Below, one piece after another: positions 33,758-43,916 of a stretch of DNA of 64,000 nt (position 1 is its first letter; the number at the start of each line of letters is the position of its first letter). Origin of the DNA: Microbotryum silenes-acaulis (taxonomy: Eukaryota; Basidiomycota; Microbotryomycetes; Microbotryales; Microbotryaceae); contig QPFY01000023.1 of the NCBI GenBank assembly GCA_003665825.1, forward strand, positions 1-64,000, read 5' to 3'. Below the pieces are notes generated by a model. That model did not search any database. It was not told where the DNA came from and saw only the letters and a list, made by a program, of their open reading frames with translations. A program made the position numbers and the translations under genes.

Positions 33758-35858
33758 TCATTTGGTCAACCCCGGATTCGGAACAACGATCCCTAACCCA
33801 GTCTCGTCAACCTCATCACTTGATACCGTCCCAATCAACTCCTCTTCCAAAGGCAGGGACTCATCTCTATACCCGCCCTCGTCCCTCCTCTGAGCCCTCC
33901 GGACCAATTCGATCTCCTCCTCACTCGACCCCGTCGAGGTCAACCCATTCGCGCCCAACCTCGGTCGAAACGTCGACGATTCCCCATCTTCCTTATCCAT
34001 CGCAGAAGAAGGATTCGTCCCTATCCCTCCACCACCCTTCCTCACGGCCTCCCATTCCAACCTGAAATAGACCCACATCCACCTTCGGAAGACCTCCAAC
34101 GCTTCCATCAGAAAGATCCCCGATTCGATCTCGTGGATCGAGTGCAAATGCGACGACATCTTGAGCGACCACGTGAATCGAAGAACGAGGTCGATCAGGA
34201 TCGCGAGGTAGTAGATTGAAGGATCGGGGAGGAGCAGCACAGGTCGCAGGAAGGGGAAGGTGACATTCGGTGTAGCCGCGGTCGAATACGCCCTGGAATG
34301 GTGGTGGTGATGTGTCCGGTGCGCGGAACGGGATGGTGTCGACGTATCGGTCGTCGGTGAGAGGGGCCGTGAAGGTGGAGGGGGGAACTGTGCGTCGAGC
34401 GTGATCGCTTTGACGAGCGTCGAGTGTGCAGGAGGTGCGGATCCCGGTACGTGCAGGGATGTATGTGCCGACCGTGTTCGAGCATGTGCGGCATGAGCTA
34501 TCGCAGCAGCGGATCTCGAGGTCGTCGTTTGAGGCATTCTCGATAGTGCTGGTGATGGAAGGAACGAGTAGGATGCCGTCGGTGAAGCAGACCAGCCCTG
34601 TCGCGTGAGCAAGGAAAGCCCCCAATCGTTGGTCACGTCCCACCAAAACGAGTAAAGCGAGTTGACAGCGACAGCCAAAATCCTGTACGGGTAAGCCAAA
34701 CACCATCAAACATCAGCACACGGCTCTTCCGCCGGACCATCTCCTCCACTCACCACAGATTGAACAGCGTCGTTCTCCCAATCCACGCATCCTTCTGCCG
34801 ATCAGCCTCCTCATAGGGATCGCCATAATGAGCCTGCATCGCCGACAGGAAGATGACGGGGAATGCACTCGCGTATTTCAATGCGTTGAGCATCGACTTG
34901 CGAGGTGTCGGAGTCGAGCCGGATGCGATCTCGGAGATGCACTGTCGGAAGCGGAACAGATATGGCAGACTGCGAGAAAGAGGGATCTTTCACTTCATAC
35001 TCCACCACGATTAACTGACACAGCCTCTTGTGCACACCTTATCATTATTGGGACCATAAACACCCTCGCACACGCATCCTCAGCGACCCCATCCATATCG
35101 AACGACGTCGCGGGGGTGAAGAGCAGACAGACCGAAACCCAGACATCGCCGAGCACTTTGGCCGACGAGGTGAGGATATCGGCCAAGATGACGTCGCAAA
35201 AGGGTACGGCCGAGCGGATGGGCGATAAAACGGTTCTCCGTAGGGATCTGAGCAGTATGGAAAAAAAAAGTCTGTCAACAAACGAGTTCTCGGAAGTAGA
35301 CTTCATCTCCGGGATCGTCCAAGCGTCGAAAAAACTCTGGGGCACTGAACCACTCGAGCACGGCATAAGCCATACTAAACCGCAATCGACTAACCTAAGA
35401 AACATGAGCCTCTCTTTCCTGTACAACACGTTCCAAGGGCAAACGGTCACGATGCCGACGACGACGGCCGTGATCGCCGGCACGGCCCTCCACTTGACCA
35501 TCTGATCTACGACACCACCCGACAGCTTCAAGAACACGCTCCACCCCAACAACGTCCACAACATCCCTGCAGCTGCGAGTCCATATATCGGAGGGTAGAG
35601 CTTGGACGGATGCGCGAACGGCGCGTTGACGGCTCTTGGAGGATGTGACGTGTTGACGCGGGTGTAATCGTCCAGTCTGACATCCAGAACGAGCGCCGTA
35701 TCGATGCCAAGGAAGGCAAGGAGATGGAGGTTGGTCGCAAAGCCAAAGACGGTGCTGCAGGTGAGGAAAAGCACACGAAAGGGGAGAGGGTACTGCGCGC
35801 CAAAGTGGATCGACGACGGAGAGCCTACGACGATGGGACCGGCGTCGATGTCGGTCAT
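33758..35858 (-). CDS. ERD1: ERD1-type EXS-domain membrane protein
   Basis: Minus-strand exons are 35858-35395, 35247-35038, 34969-34754 and 34682-33758, giving 604 residues with phases consistent. EXS (ERD1/XPR1/SYG1) landmarks are VCPWNVLYRKERLMFLR, FCDVILADILTSSAKVLGD, SLPYLFRFRQCISEIASG, LNALKYASAFPVIFLSA, LYSFWWDVTNDWGL and IHEIESGIFLMEALEVFRRW. Several hydrophobic membrane segments are present. Erd1 acts in the Golgi in retention of lumenal ER/Golgi proteins and phosphate recycling. A long Ser/Thr/His-rich insertion, including HHHHH, sits between WWDVTNDWGL and the final EXS helices. Intron 1 (35394-35248) is 147 nt with no in-frame stop, so its retention would add 49 residues. Confidence 0.88.
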
Positions 35859-36223
35859 CCTGGATAGGCAGTCCTACAGCGATCCTAGCTCGAGACGAAG
35901 CCACACAGGGCTGAATGAGGCTGGGACGGCAGCACAGTGGCACAAGTGACAGACAAAGCTGAAGAGACAGCGCGCCCTCGGCGAGCCGCTCGCACTTCGA
36001 AGCACGTTGGTCGCTTTTTCAGCTGACAGACAGACGGGGCCGAAGGGGGGCGAGGCGATCTCGCTGATGTTGGTTATCGCATACATCGCATTGCATTGCA
36101 TCAAAAGAGGAGAACCGAAACATTGACAAAAAAAAGCACAAAGCCCAAACAACCTTACAGCCCTCAAAAGCTAAAAACGAGGGACGGAAACCTTCCTCAG
36201 TGGACGCGACTGCCGAGCTAATT
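35859..36223. other. Intergenic: ERD1 promoter / PHD-gene 3' region
   Basis: 365 bp between two minus-strand genes. No gene is recognised. Confidence 0.5.
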
Positions 36224-39200
36224 TTATCCAGAACCCGAAGTCGACGCTTTGGGCGACGACGCGGCGCCAGCGACTGGGTAAGGCACAGGGATTCCGAGCA
36301 GCTGGCTGAAATGCGACTGGTACTGGGGGGGAAGCTGGTTGATCAGGACCGGGTTCGATTCAATCAGAGCCTTGAGCGCTGGGTACGACAGCGAAGGTTG
36401 GCCAGCAGCGGGGAGCGACGCTGCGGGCTGAGCGGCGACAGGCTGCGATGCTACGACCGTCGGTGAGGCCACCGCTGCCGCAGGAGAAGCCGAAGCGACG
36501 ACGGGCTTGGTAGGCTGCGACGACGACTTTGGAGGTTGCGATGAAGCTTTCGGGGTCTGCGAGGCGGCTTTCGAGGGTGGCGCTGCTGCTTTCGGAGCCG
36601 GCGCGGGTCGAGGGGCCGACGCCGGAGAGGGGGCATGCCCATTCGCCTTGGCCTGCGGCGGACTCTTTGCGTTCGGACGAGCAGCCGGAGTCGCAGGCGT
36701 TTTGTGCTGTTGCTTCGTCGTTGCGACTTTTGGCGTCGTCGACTTCGTATTCGTCGTCTTGGGTGTCGGAACCAATGGAGGTGATTGCTGCGGCGAAGCA
36801 GAAGCGACGACCGCCTGGACCGGAGCAGCAGCCTTCGCGAGGGTCGACTTGGCGGGGACCTTGCGAGGTTTCCGTCGAGGATCGGCCCGGCACTTTGAGC
36901 AGTAGAAAGCGAACCGCTCGTCCTCGTACTGTTGAGCGGGTTTGTTCATCAACAGGTCGCGTTGCACGTGGCACGCGACGTGTTGCCATTCGTCGCATTG
37001 CTCGCAACACATGACCGTGTGTCCGTCGTCCTGTTCGCATATCACGCGCGAGTCAGCATCTACCAGCATCCATACACTACTCAGTGTGCACTCACATAGT
37101 TCCATCCGGCAACTTGGCAAATTTCGCAGTCAAAGTACCACGGGTCCTGCGCCTCGAGTGGGGGAGCCGCCGCCGCCGCCGCTACGACAGAATAGACCGG
37201 TTGAGCAGCAGAGAAGAGCAACGCCGCCGCCGCAGCTTGTTCGGCGGCTGCAGCAGCGTGCTGCTTCTCCTTGGCGGCCTTCTTCTCTTTTTTCCTCTTG
37301 GCCGCTTCAGCTTGTTTGACGGCTTTGGCGGCGGCATCCTTTGCGGCTTGTTCGGCGGCTGCAGACTCGGCGGCGGCCATGCGTTCGGCCTCGACGCGTG
37401 CATTCCGCTCCTTCTCGGTCTGTTCGGCAGTCGCAGCGTCATTCGTGACCTCAGGCGCGGGCGTGGAGTTTGCGACGACGGCTGCTGTCGCTCCATTAGT
37501 CGGCTCGGCTTCGGCCGCTCGCTGCGCCTGTGCGACGGCTTCGATCTGCGCCTGCTCAAGCGCCAGCTCCTTGGCCTGCTTCTCCTCCTCTCGCTTCTTG
37601 AGTCGTTCCTCGCGAGTTTCTTGCGGCGGTTGAACAGCTGGCACGTAAGCAGACTCGATGGCTTCCTGATCCTCCGTGACCGGAGCCTTGTGTCTCGACG
37701 CTCGCGAAGCTTTAGCTTCGTCAGCCTCTTTGATCGCCGCAAATCGTTGCCGTTCCTCCTCTTCGGACTCTTTCGATGCGATCCGCGTCGATCTCTTGCG
37801 CACCATCGAAAAGTACTCTTGCTGCCTCGCCTTCTCGATCGCAGTCAGCGCCGCCCTCGCTCGGGGAAGCAAGACCGAATTGATATGTTCATGTAGCGCT
37901 ACCTCGTGAGTATTATGGGACTTTGCGAACTTGTCCGCAAAGGCGGTCCAATCGTCGAGCGTGAGGCACGTCTGTACCGAGTCGCTTCGATCGCGATTAG
38001 AGACCAGTCGAGGAGGGGTGCGGTGAGACTCGTGAGGACCGGCACTCACCGCTTCCCATTCGACGAAGCCTTCCAGCGCGTCTATCTGATCCCGCTCGAC
38101 CCAAAAGTCATCTTCCCACTTCGTCTCGCCGACCGGTACCGGGGGCATGGTCTCGGTCCCGGCCTCACCATTCGGCTTCGACTCGGTCTTGACGGCCTTG
38201 CTCGTCGCATCCTCGTCGTCGTCCAGACTCGTCAAAGCCGAACTGACCGACGATCCTTCGCGCTTGGTCCGATCGTCCTTGAGCAGTTCCTTGCCGTCGA
38301 CGCCCCACTCCTGCAGCAATTCCTTAGGGATCTCCTCCCACACTTCCTCGGTCCGATTCCGTCGCGAGCGCTTGCTCGGCGTCTCGTCCGACGCAAGTTC
38401 GGTCGCCGACACGGACCTCAAATGTTTGCGCCCGTTGCTCGCACGCGCCAACGACGACGAGGGGGTTCCATTACTGACGCCAACGTCTTTGGCCTTGAGT
38501 TTGCCCTTGCCCTTGAACGCGGGCACCTCCTCGTCGTCGGATTCCTCGACGAGGATCACGCCCTTTTGTTTACGCTTCTTGGGTGCCGCACGGTGGATCC
38601 ATATCCTCCACGGGTCGAGAAGGTAGTACTTGTTCCCCTTGGCGTCCTTTCCTATAGGCTCAATGCGCCACGAGGTGTCGTCGTCGTCAACGGAGGCCTT
38701 GAGCGACCTCCGGAAGCGTTCCGGTTCGTACATGTGCCATTCGCAGACGTTGTAAATGGCTTGAATTTTGGTATCGACATCGACCTCTTCCCAGCCGACT
38801 TCGACCCGTCGCTCAGTCGCTCCTAGTGGGATCGGGTCATCGTCAGGATCGGTCGCAGCGGGGAGGGCCGAAGTCGAAGCAACGGGAGCAGCAGTGGCCG
38901 ATTCGGTATCTAAAGGATCGACTTGATCGACAGTGATGGGCTGGGGTGCACACGCTGCCGAGTTCATGGCATCGGCCGCAGGCTCGGTGCTGACCGGGTC
39001 CTTGGCGTCGGCAGTGGCAGTGGCAGCGGGGGTATCGGCGGTGCTAGTGCCGAGCGCAGGATCTGACGCGATGGTTTCTAAAGAATCGACATGCATGGAT
39101 TCAATTTGAGGGGTGCCTTCAGCTGCAGCGGCAGATGGGTCGGCGGAAGACGTAGCCTGGTCGGCGGCGGGGTCTGAAGCGATGGGCTCGGCAGGCGCTT

Positions 39201-39897
39201 GTTCGTAGCGGTAGAATGGGTTGTCCTCTCGGTTGGTGACCCGTCTCGAATAGGCTCGTCGGAGTGCATGAAGCCAGTTGGTGGAGCTGAGAAGTACGAG
39301 GAGGGAGGGGGAGATTGGGTGGAGGGCGGAGGGCGGGGGGAAAGGAGCGTGCACGAGGAGGGGAGGGTGGGTCAAGTCAGCCCGGCGATCCAGACTAAGC
39401 GCAGCAGCACCAGCACAGCGCGGAAATGCAGCAGCAACGCGAAGAGTGTTGAGGAGGACTGACTTGGTGTTGCGGTCGTTGGCCAAGGTGTTGCATAACT
39501 TGCCCAGGAGCGTAGGTACGACCGAGTTCGGCCGCTCACCCGCGAGGTCGTATTCGAGGTCCTGTTCATGGGGCATCGAGTCAGTATCCAAGATTCAAAA
39601 AGAACGCATTGAAACGACCATCAAGACCACAACCTGCGATGCCTCCAGCAGCCGAACAGACTAGTCGACGCCGCCTCGCAGCCTCCAACCCAGGCGACCC
39701 AACCCACTCCCTACAAGACCAACGACCAGAGAGACACTCACTTCGATCTCAAACTGCAAATTGACGTGCTTCTTGAACAGGTTGATGAACTGGGAGATTG
39801 CGGCCATGCGCACGTCCTTTCGTAGGGCCAAGACGGCCGCGGGAGCTGGTGGAGCTGGCGGCGCTCGGTCGGCCTTGACCGCGCCGTATCGAGCCAT
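36224..39897 (-). CDS. PHD-finger chromatin-associated protein with DDT/WHIM-like N-terminal region
   Basis: Minus-strand exons are 39897-39742, 39561-37096 and 37030-36224, in phase, giving 1,142 residues. The N-terminal part (ISQFINLFKKHVNLQFEIED, LEYDLAGERPNSVVPTLLGK) looks like a DDT-type helical region. A WHIM-like block follows: DVDTKIQAIYNVCEWHMYEP, then SWRIEPIGKDAKGNKYYLLD and WRIWI. Long Ala/Glu/Lys-rich coiled segments (RLKKREEEKQAKELALEQAQ and KQAEAAKRKKEKKAAKEKQ) precede a C4HC3 PHD finger starting at FDCEICQVAGWNY and continuing DDGHTVMCCEQCDEWQHVAC through FYCSKC. Intron 2 (37095-37031) splits the finger between NY and DD. The tail is Pro/Ala-rich. PHD fingers of this kind read histone H3 tails, so a remodeller subunit is plausible, but the complex cannot be named. 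Confidence 0.82.
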
Positions 39898-40175
39898 CGT
39901 CTGGGATGGATCGCCTCGAGAGGTGAGCTGGGAGGAGGAGCGAGAGGCGGTGGTGGTGGTGAGGTGGGAAAATGAAGTGGAGGACAGGTGGAAGAGCGCT
40001 TAGCGCTTAGCAGCCAGGGACTTGAGGGCGCCTCGACGGTCGCACTGGCAGAGACAGGCAGAGACAGGCAGAGACGGGCGGGCGAGTGGCAGGCGACTGA
40101 CGACTGGCTGCAGCCGAGACAAGGACCCCAGAAAGCCCAGCCGGAGGCGCATTTTGTTTTTGACACCAGTGGGAA

Positions 40176-40192
40176 CCCGTTAAATTAACGGG
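40176..40192 (-). other. Helitron 3' terminal hairpin
   Basis: CCCGTTAAATTAACGGG on the + strand is a perfect 8-bp stem with a one-base loop, positioned just inside the CTGG 3' terminus (complement of 40166-40169). Such a hairpin marks rolling-circle termination in Helitrons. Confidence 0.85.
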
Positions 40193-40258
40193 AGGATGAA
40201 AATTAAATAGCAGAATCGTGATCTCAGTGAAGGTAAAACACAAAGGACAGCATCAAAA

Positions 40259-42760
40259 CTATTCTCCATTCATTGCCCTGAGAACAGAGCGGAATACTGG
40301 GTTCGGGGTCGCGGTGGCTGCGGCTGCCGCTCGATCAACGGCTTGTAGGTCGTCGTCATCATCGGCGGGGTCGCGAGAGGGCAGTAGCACCTTGATTCGA
40401 TCAGCACTCGTGGCTCGAGTCAATGTCACATACAGCTGCCCATGAGTGAAGACGGGATGCAGGGAGAGATCGACGCCAACACGATTGATTGATTGACCTT
40501 GGGCTTTGTTGATCGTCATGGCCCAGGCAACTCGAAGCCGGAATTGGAGCCGGCGCATAGTGAAACCAAGTTGGCGACTGCTAGTCGCATTTGTCTCAAG
40601 TCGCACGCGAGGGATGAAGACCGTGGTGCCCGCTCGATCTCCGGTCAAGATGATGGCTTGAATGACTCGTGATCTTGCGTGTGAGACGATAAGGCGGGTA
40701 CCGTTGCAGAGGCCGGTGTCTGGGTCCAGATTGCGAAGAAGAACGACAGGGATCCCTTCCTTGAGACGCAAGTGATGCGCCGGGAAGTTGGACGGGTTGA
40801 TTGAATGCAGATACTCTGGCGGAATCAGATCAGGCGCCATTCTACCCCCAGTTTCGCCTGCCTCGACGGATACTTGATGACGTGTGTATGCATCAGAACG
40901 ACGCCGAAACAGCAAGCGTCATCGCATAGTCGGTTCAACTTGGCTTCAAACACTCCAAACACTCGTGCAATGAGATCCGGACGGTTGCATACTTGTTCGG
41001 CCCCAGTGCAGCCTTGATTTCCGGCCGTTCGGGGTTGCACATCACCGTGATGAACAGCGAAGGCTTTCCATATTTGACGACGCAGGCCATCGCATCTTAG
41101 TAACGCTAAGTGATCAACGCTAAGTGATCCCGCGCGGGCTATTCGTGAACGTCGAGCCCAAAATCATCGAACGTCCATTTTGATCCTGGGTCCAGCCGTT
41201 GGCAACAGCGTCCGTCGGTGATGCCTTGGGCCGTGGTGAGGCGCAGGTTTTCTTGATGCAACCGGATGTAGTTGAGTCGATCGATCTCGACTTGGGAACA
41301 TCCGTCGATCACGAACTCGAGGAAGAGACGCTGGGTGGCATGCGGAATTGAGAAGTAAGCGTCACGTTCGTGCAAGTAATATGCAAAGAATTGGGAACGC
41401 AAGACTCGGGTTGATCCACCTCGACCTCTTTTCCTTGCCCTTCGTCCTAGATTTTCAAACATTCTATGTCAGTCTATGCTTGCGTCTCAATAGAATGGAA
41501 CAGGTGAGAAAGAGCCGAAGACGCTTACCTTTACCATCACCATTCTCTTCTTCTCCTTCCTCGCCGTCTTCATCCTCATAGTCGTCCTCTTCGTCTTCTT
41601 CATCCAGACTGAGACCGGCAAATACCTCGCGCAATTGGACACCATTGTCGATCTGCTCTCGGTGTCTGGCGATCGGCGGCCCAGCCTGGTGGAACCCGCA
41701 AGGAGGAATGTTGGGGTGGAAGCCATCTTCGCCCGCAGGGAAGAGTAGTGGGTAACGGAGAGGCATAGCAGACGGATGGAGCGAGCTAACGATTTGGTAC
41801 TTGGGCCGACCATCGGGACATCGATCACCGTGCACCTGGAGAATAAGGTCTTGCGGTCCACGATCTCCCGTGTTGGTGTCGGAATCGCAGATAAGCCTCG
41901 CCATTTCCGTGCTTGACGTAGGAAGGTTGTGGGTGTGTCGGTCTCGGCCTGGTAGTAGGCAGAGGCGCAGGACCCACTCTTTGGCCGTATCCCAACCTGG
42001 GCAAGCTTTGGCTGATGCGAACTCCCTCACAAAGCAGTTGCCGGTACGCAACGTGGACTCGAGCTTGGTCAAAGTAGATCTTTGTATGCGACTGTCTGCG
42101 CCGTCGGGTCCCAAGTCGAGTGTCGGTGGCCGCGGCTGGGTCGATGAGCCATGTTTGGGCAAAGGTTCGGCGTTGATTGACGGCAGGAATCAGGGCGGCG
42201 AGTCGATGGTAAAAGCAACCAAACATGCGACACACGCGGCTCCTAGAGTGCCCATTCGAGTCTGGTCAAAGTGGGCAGCCATCGAAGTGAAGGACAGCGC
42301 GTTGTTGTACGACCGAGCGTTCTCGCGGAATGCTTTAGCTTCTGTGTGCGTGGGTCGCAGAGTTCAGCATGTGGGTCTACTGCAGACGGATGTTGTTGGA
42401 CGGAGCAACTGACCGCTATCGGAGCCTTCAAGTAGATTTCGATACTCGGGATTGGGCTGGGGAGGGGGAGGCAGCCGCACCTTGCCCTGCGAGCAGCACG
42501 TGCTGAAGTGGCCGGTCTCTTCCTTTCACACTCCCAGTGCCGAGGCTTGCAGTGGGTGCACACGGCCGTCTGGGGGCCGAGGTAGTCGCGGATCGAGACG
42601 TGGGGTTTGAGGGTTTGAGCGCGATTCGAGCCCTGCGCACGCGCCTTTGCGCATGAGGAGGTGGTGGTGGGGCGTGGGGATTGCGCGTGAGGCGGGCGAG
42701 GGCGAGCCAGGCGAGTCGAGGCGAGCACTTCGCCGAAAAGCAGGTATTCGCACACTCCAA
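40259..42760 (-). pseudogene. Broken Helitron replicase-helicase (RepHel) gene
   Basis: Read across several frames in order on the minus strand, the gene shows a CTHC zinc-binding motif with HWECER. Next come CSQGKVRLPPPPQPNPEYRN, AFRENARSYNNALSFTSMA, the GCFYHRLAALIP region and LPTSSTEMARLI, then LHPSAMPLRYPLLFPAGEDG. After FFAYYLHERDAYF and GKPSLFITVMCNPERPEIKA come NRPDLIARVFGVFEAKLNRL and HVIKYPSR. These are the Helitron N-terminal domain in canonical order. Sequence then jumps to the Pif1 C-terminal helicase part: DLIPPEYLHSINPSNFPAHH, LRVAWAMTINKAQGQSINR and THGQLYVTLTRATSADR. The HUH nuclease motif and helicase motifs I-IV are deleted at about 40870. Several frameshifts and a stop after CLECLKPS confirm it is not functional. 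Confidence 0.85.
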
Positions 42761-43916
42761 CTCAGGAAACAGTCGCGTTCAGCGTCGGGTCGGCCATCGC
42801 GCTGAGTCGCTGACCACGCTGACCGTTCTGCACAGCTGCACGACGAGCTCGTATACGTGTCGCAATACCAAGTTTGGTTGGGTTGTTGTCATGACGCGCG
42901 GGGGGCTGATTCTGTTGATCGGAGCGGGACGAAGAAGAAGGGCGAGCAGCGGGGCGCCCAGCACCGGACGCTCGAGCAGGTCCATGGCGGCGCTACCCTC
43001 GCGCCCAAGACTCGGCGAGGTTGCGATGGCGCTCCCTGGCGACCTTGGGACCGGGGCATAGTGGCGAGGGTTTATCCTTGAATGAGTGTCACAAAATGAG
43101 AGTGGGAGAGGAAAAGAAAAGGTTAGAGGGAGTGGCGCGGGTTTGTTCACGGGGTGCGATTTGTTGTTCAGCCCCTAATGCCGCTGGTCGGCTGCCGGAA
43201 TGACACTGACACCGCCGGCGAGCCGCATCACGTGACAGACGCCAGCCCTCGCCTCGCGTGTCAGGCGGAGCTCTGCTGTAGAAGCAATATCATGCAAAGC
43301 CACGCGCTTCCCGTCCATTAAATAAAATATAGGTGTTCTCACTGTTCTCACTGTTATACGTTAACGAAAAAGTGAAGGAAAATACTGGGAACGCTGTAGC
43401 TTCGTCCGACTGGCGCGAAAAATACGAAAGTTGCCACAGAGCTTATACATGACTTCTGATCGGAATATGGACACCACAGGCAGGTGCGGCAGACACAACA
43501 GTGTGCTGGTGCATCCACCACAGGCGGCCCTCCGGGCCGCAACGTGGTTAAAAACAGCGATTATAGGTACATTCCTTAACTTACTTTTTTTTAGTTAGAG
43601 TAAAGGCCAAAAAACGGCGTTTTTCCACATGCGCCTCTGGCTGGGCTTTCTGGGGTCCTCCGAGACAGCCCGAGACGAGAGCGCGCGCGAGCCGAGGCGG
43701 GAGAGGACAGCCAGCAAGCGCGGCGCAGCAAGGCGCTGAACTCGAGCAAGGCATTCAAGCGAGATCGCCAAGTCCATTGGCTGAGCTACGAGTCAGATCA
43801 CATCAGCCACGTCCTATCATCATGCATCGTGACTTTGATCGCAAGATTACGAATCACATTTCACCAATCTTAAAGAACATCAAGGTCCAAATCCTTCATT
43901 CGACTAGGTTTTCCGT

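Larger units (their letters stand above)
40166..43601 (-). mobile_element. Helitron, internally deleted, nested in the TIR element
   Basis: Orientation is minus. The 3' end (at 40166) reads, on the minus strand, CCCGTTAATTTAACGGG followed by TTCCCACTGG: a perfect hairpin 6 nt before a terminal CTGG, which fits the Helitron CTRR rule. The next flanking base is T. The 5' end lies at about 43599-43604 (TTACTCTAACTA). Coding sequence for a RepHel-type protein occupies 42760-40259. The 600 bp behind the 5' end recurs at 10122-10744. The exact 5' base is uncertain because an A|TC junction is not clean. Confidence 0.85.
40122..43659. mobile_element. Short TIR transposon (MITE-like) with 8-bp target duplication, interrupted by a Helitron
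   Basis: The left end AGGACCCCAGAAAGCCCAG (from 40122) and the reverse complement of the right end are the same for about 30 bp, through GGAGGCGCAT or AGAGGCGCAT. Directly outside, the 8-mer CCGAGACA stands at 40114-40121 and again at 43660-43667, a perfect target-site duplication of hAT-like length. Only about 44 and 55 bp of the element lie outside the nested Helitron. The original insertion was therefore a ~100-bp non-autonomous element with an AAAAACGGCGTTTTT-like palindrome near its right end. It lies between the PHD gene promoter and the SPE3-LYS9 3' end. Confidence 0.85.

Noticed and set aside
37084..38826. 270- and 306-codon plus-strand frames opposite the PHD-finger gene
   Set aside because: They mirror Ala/Glu/Lys-rich coding sequence on the minus strand. 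The PHD and WHIM-like motifs show the true strand.
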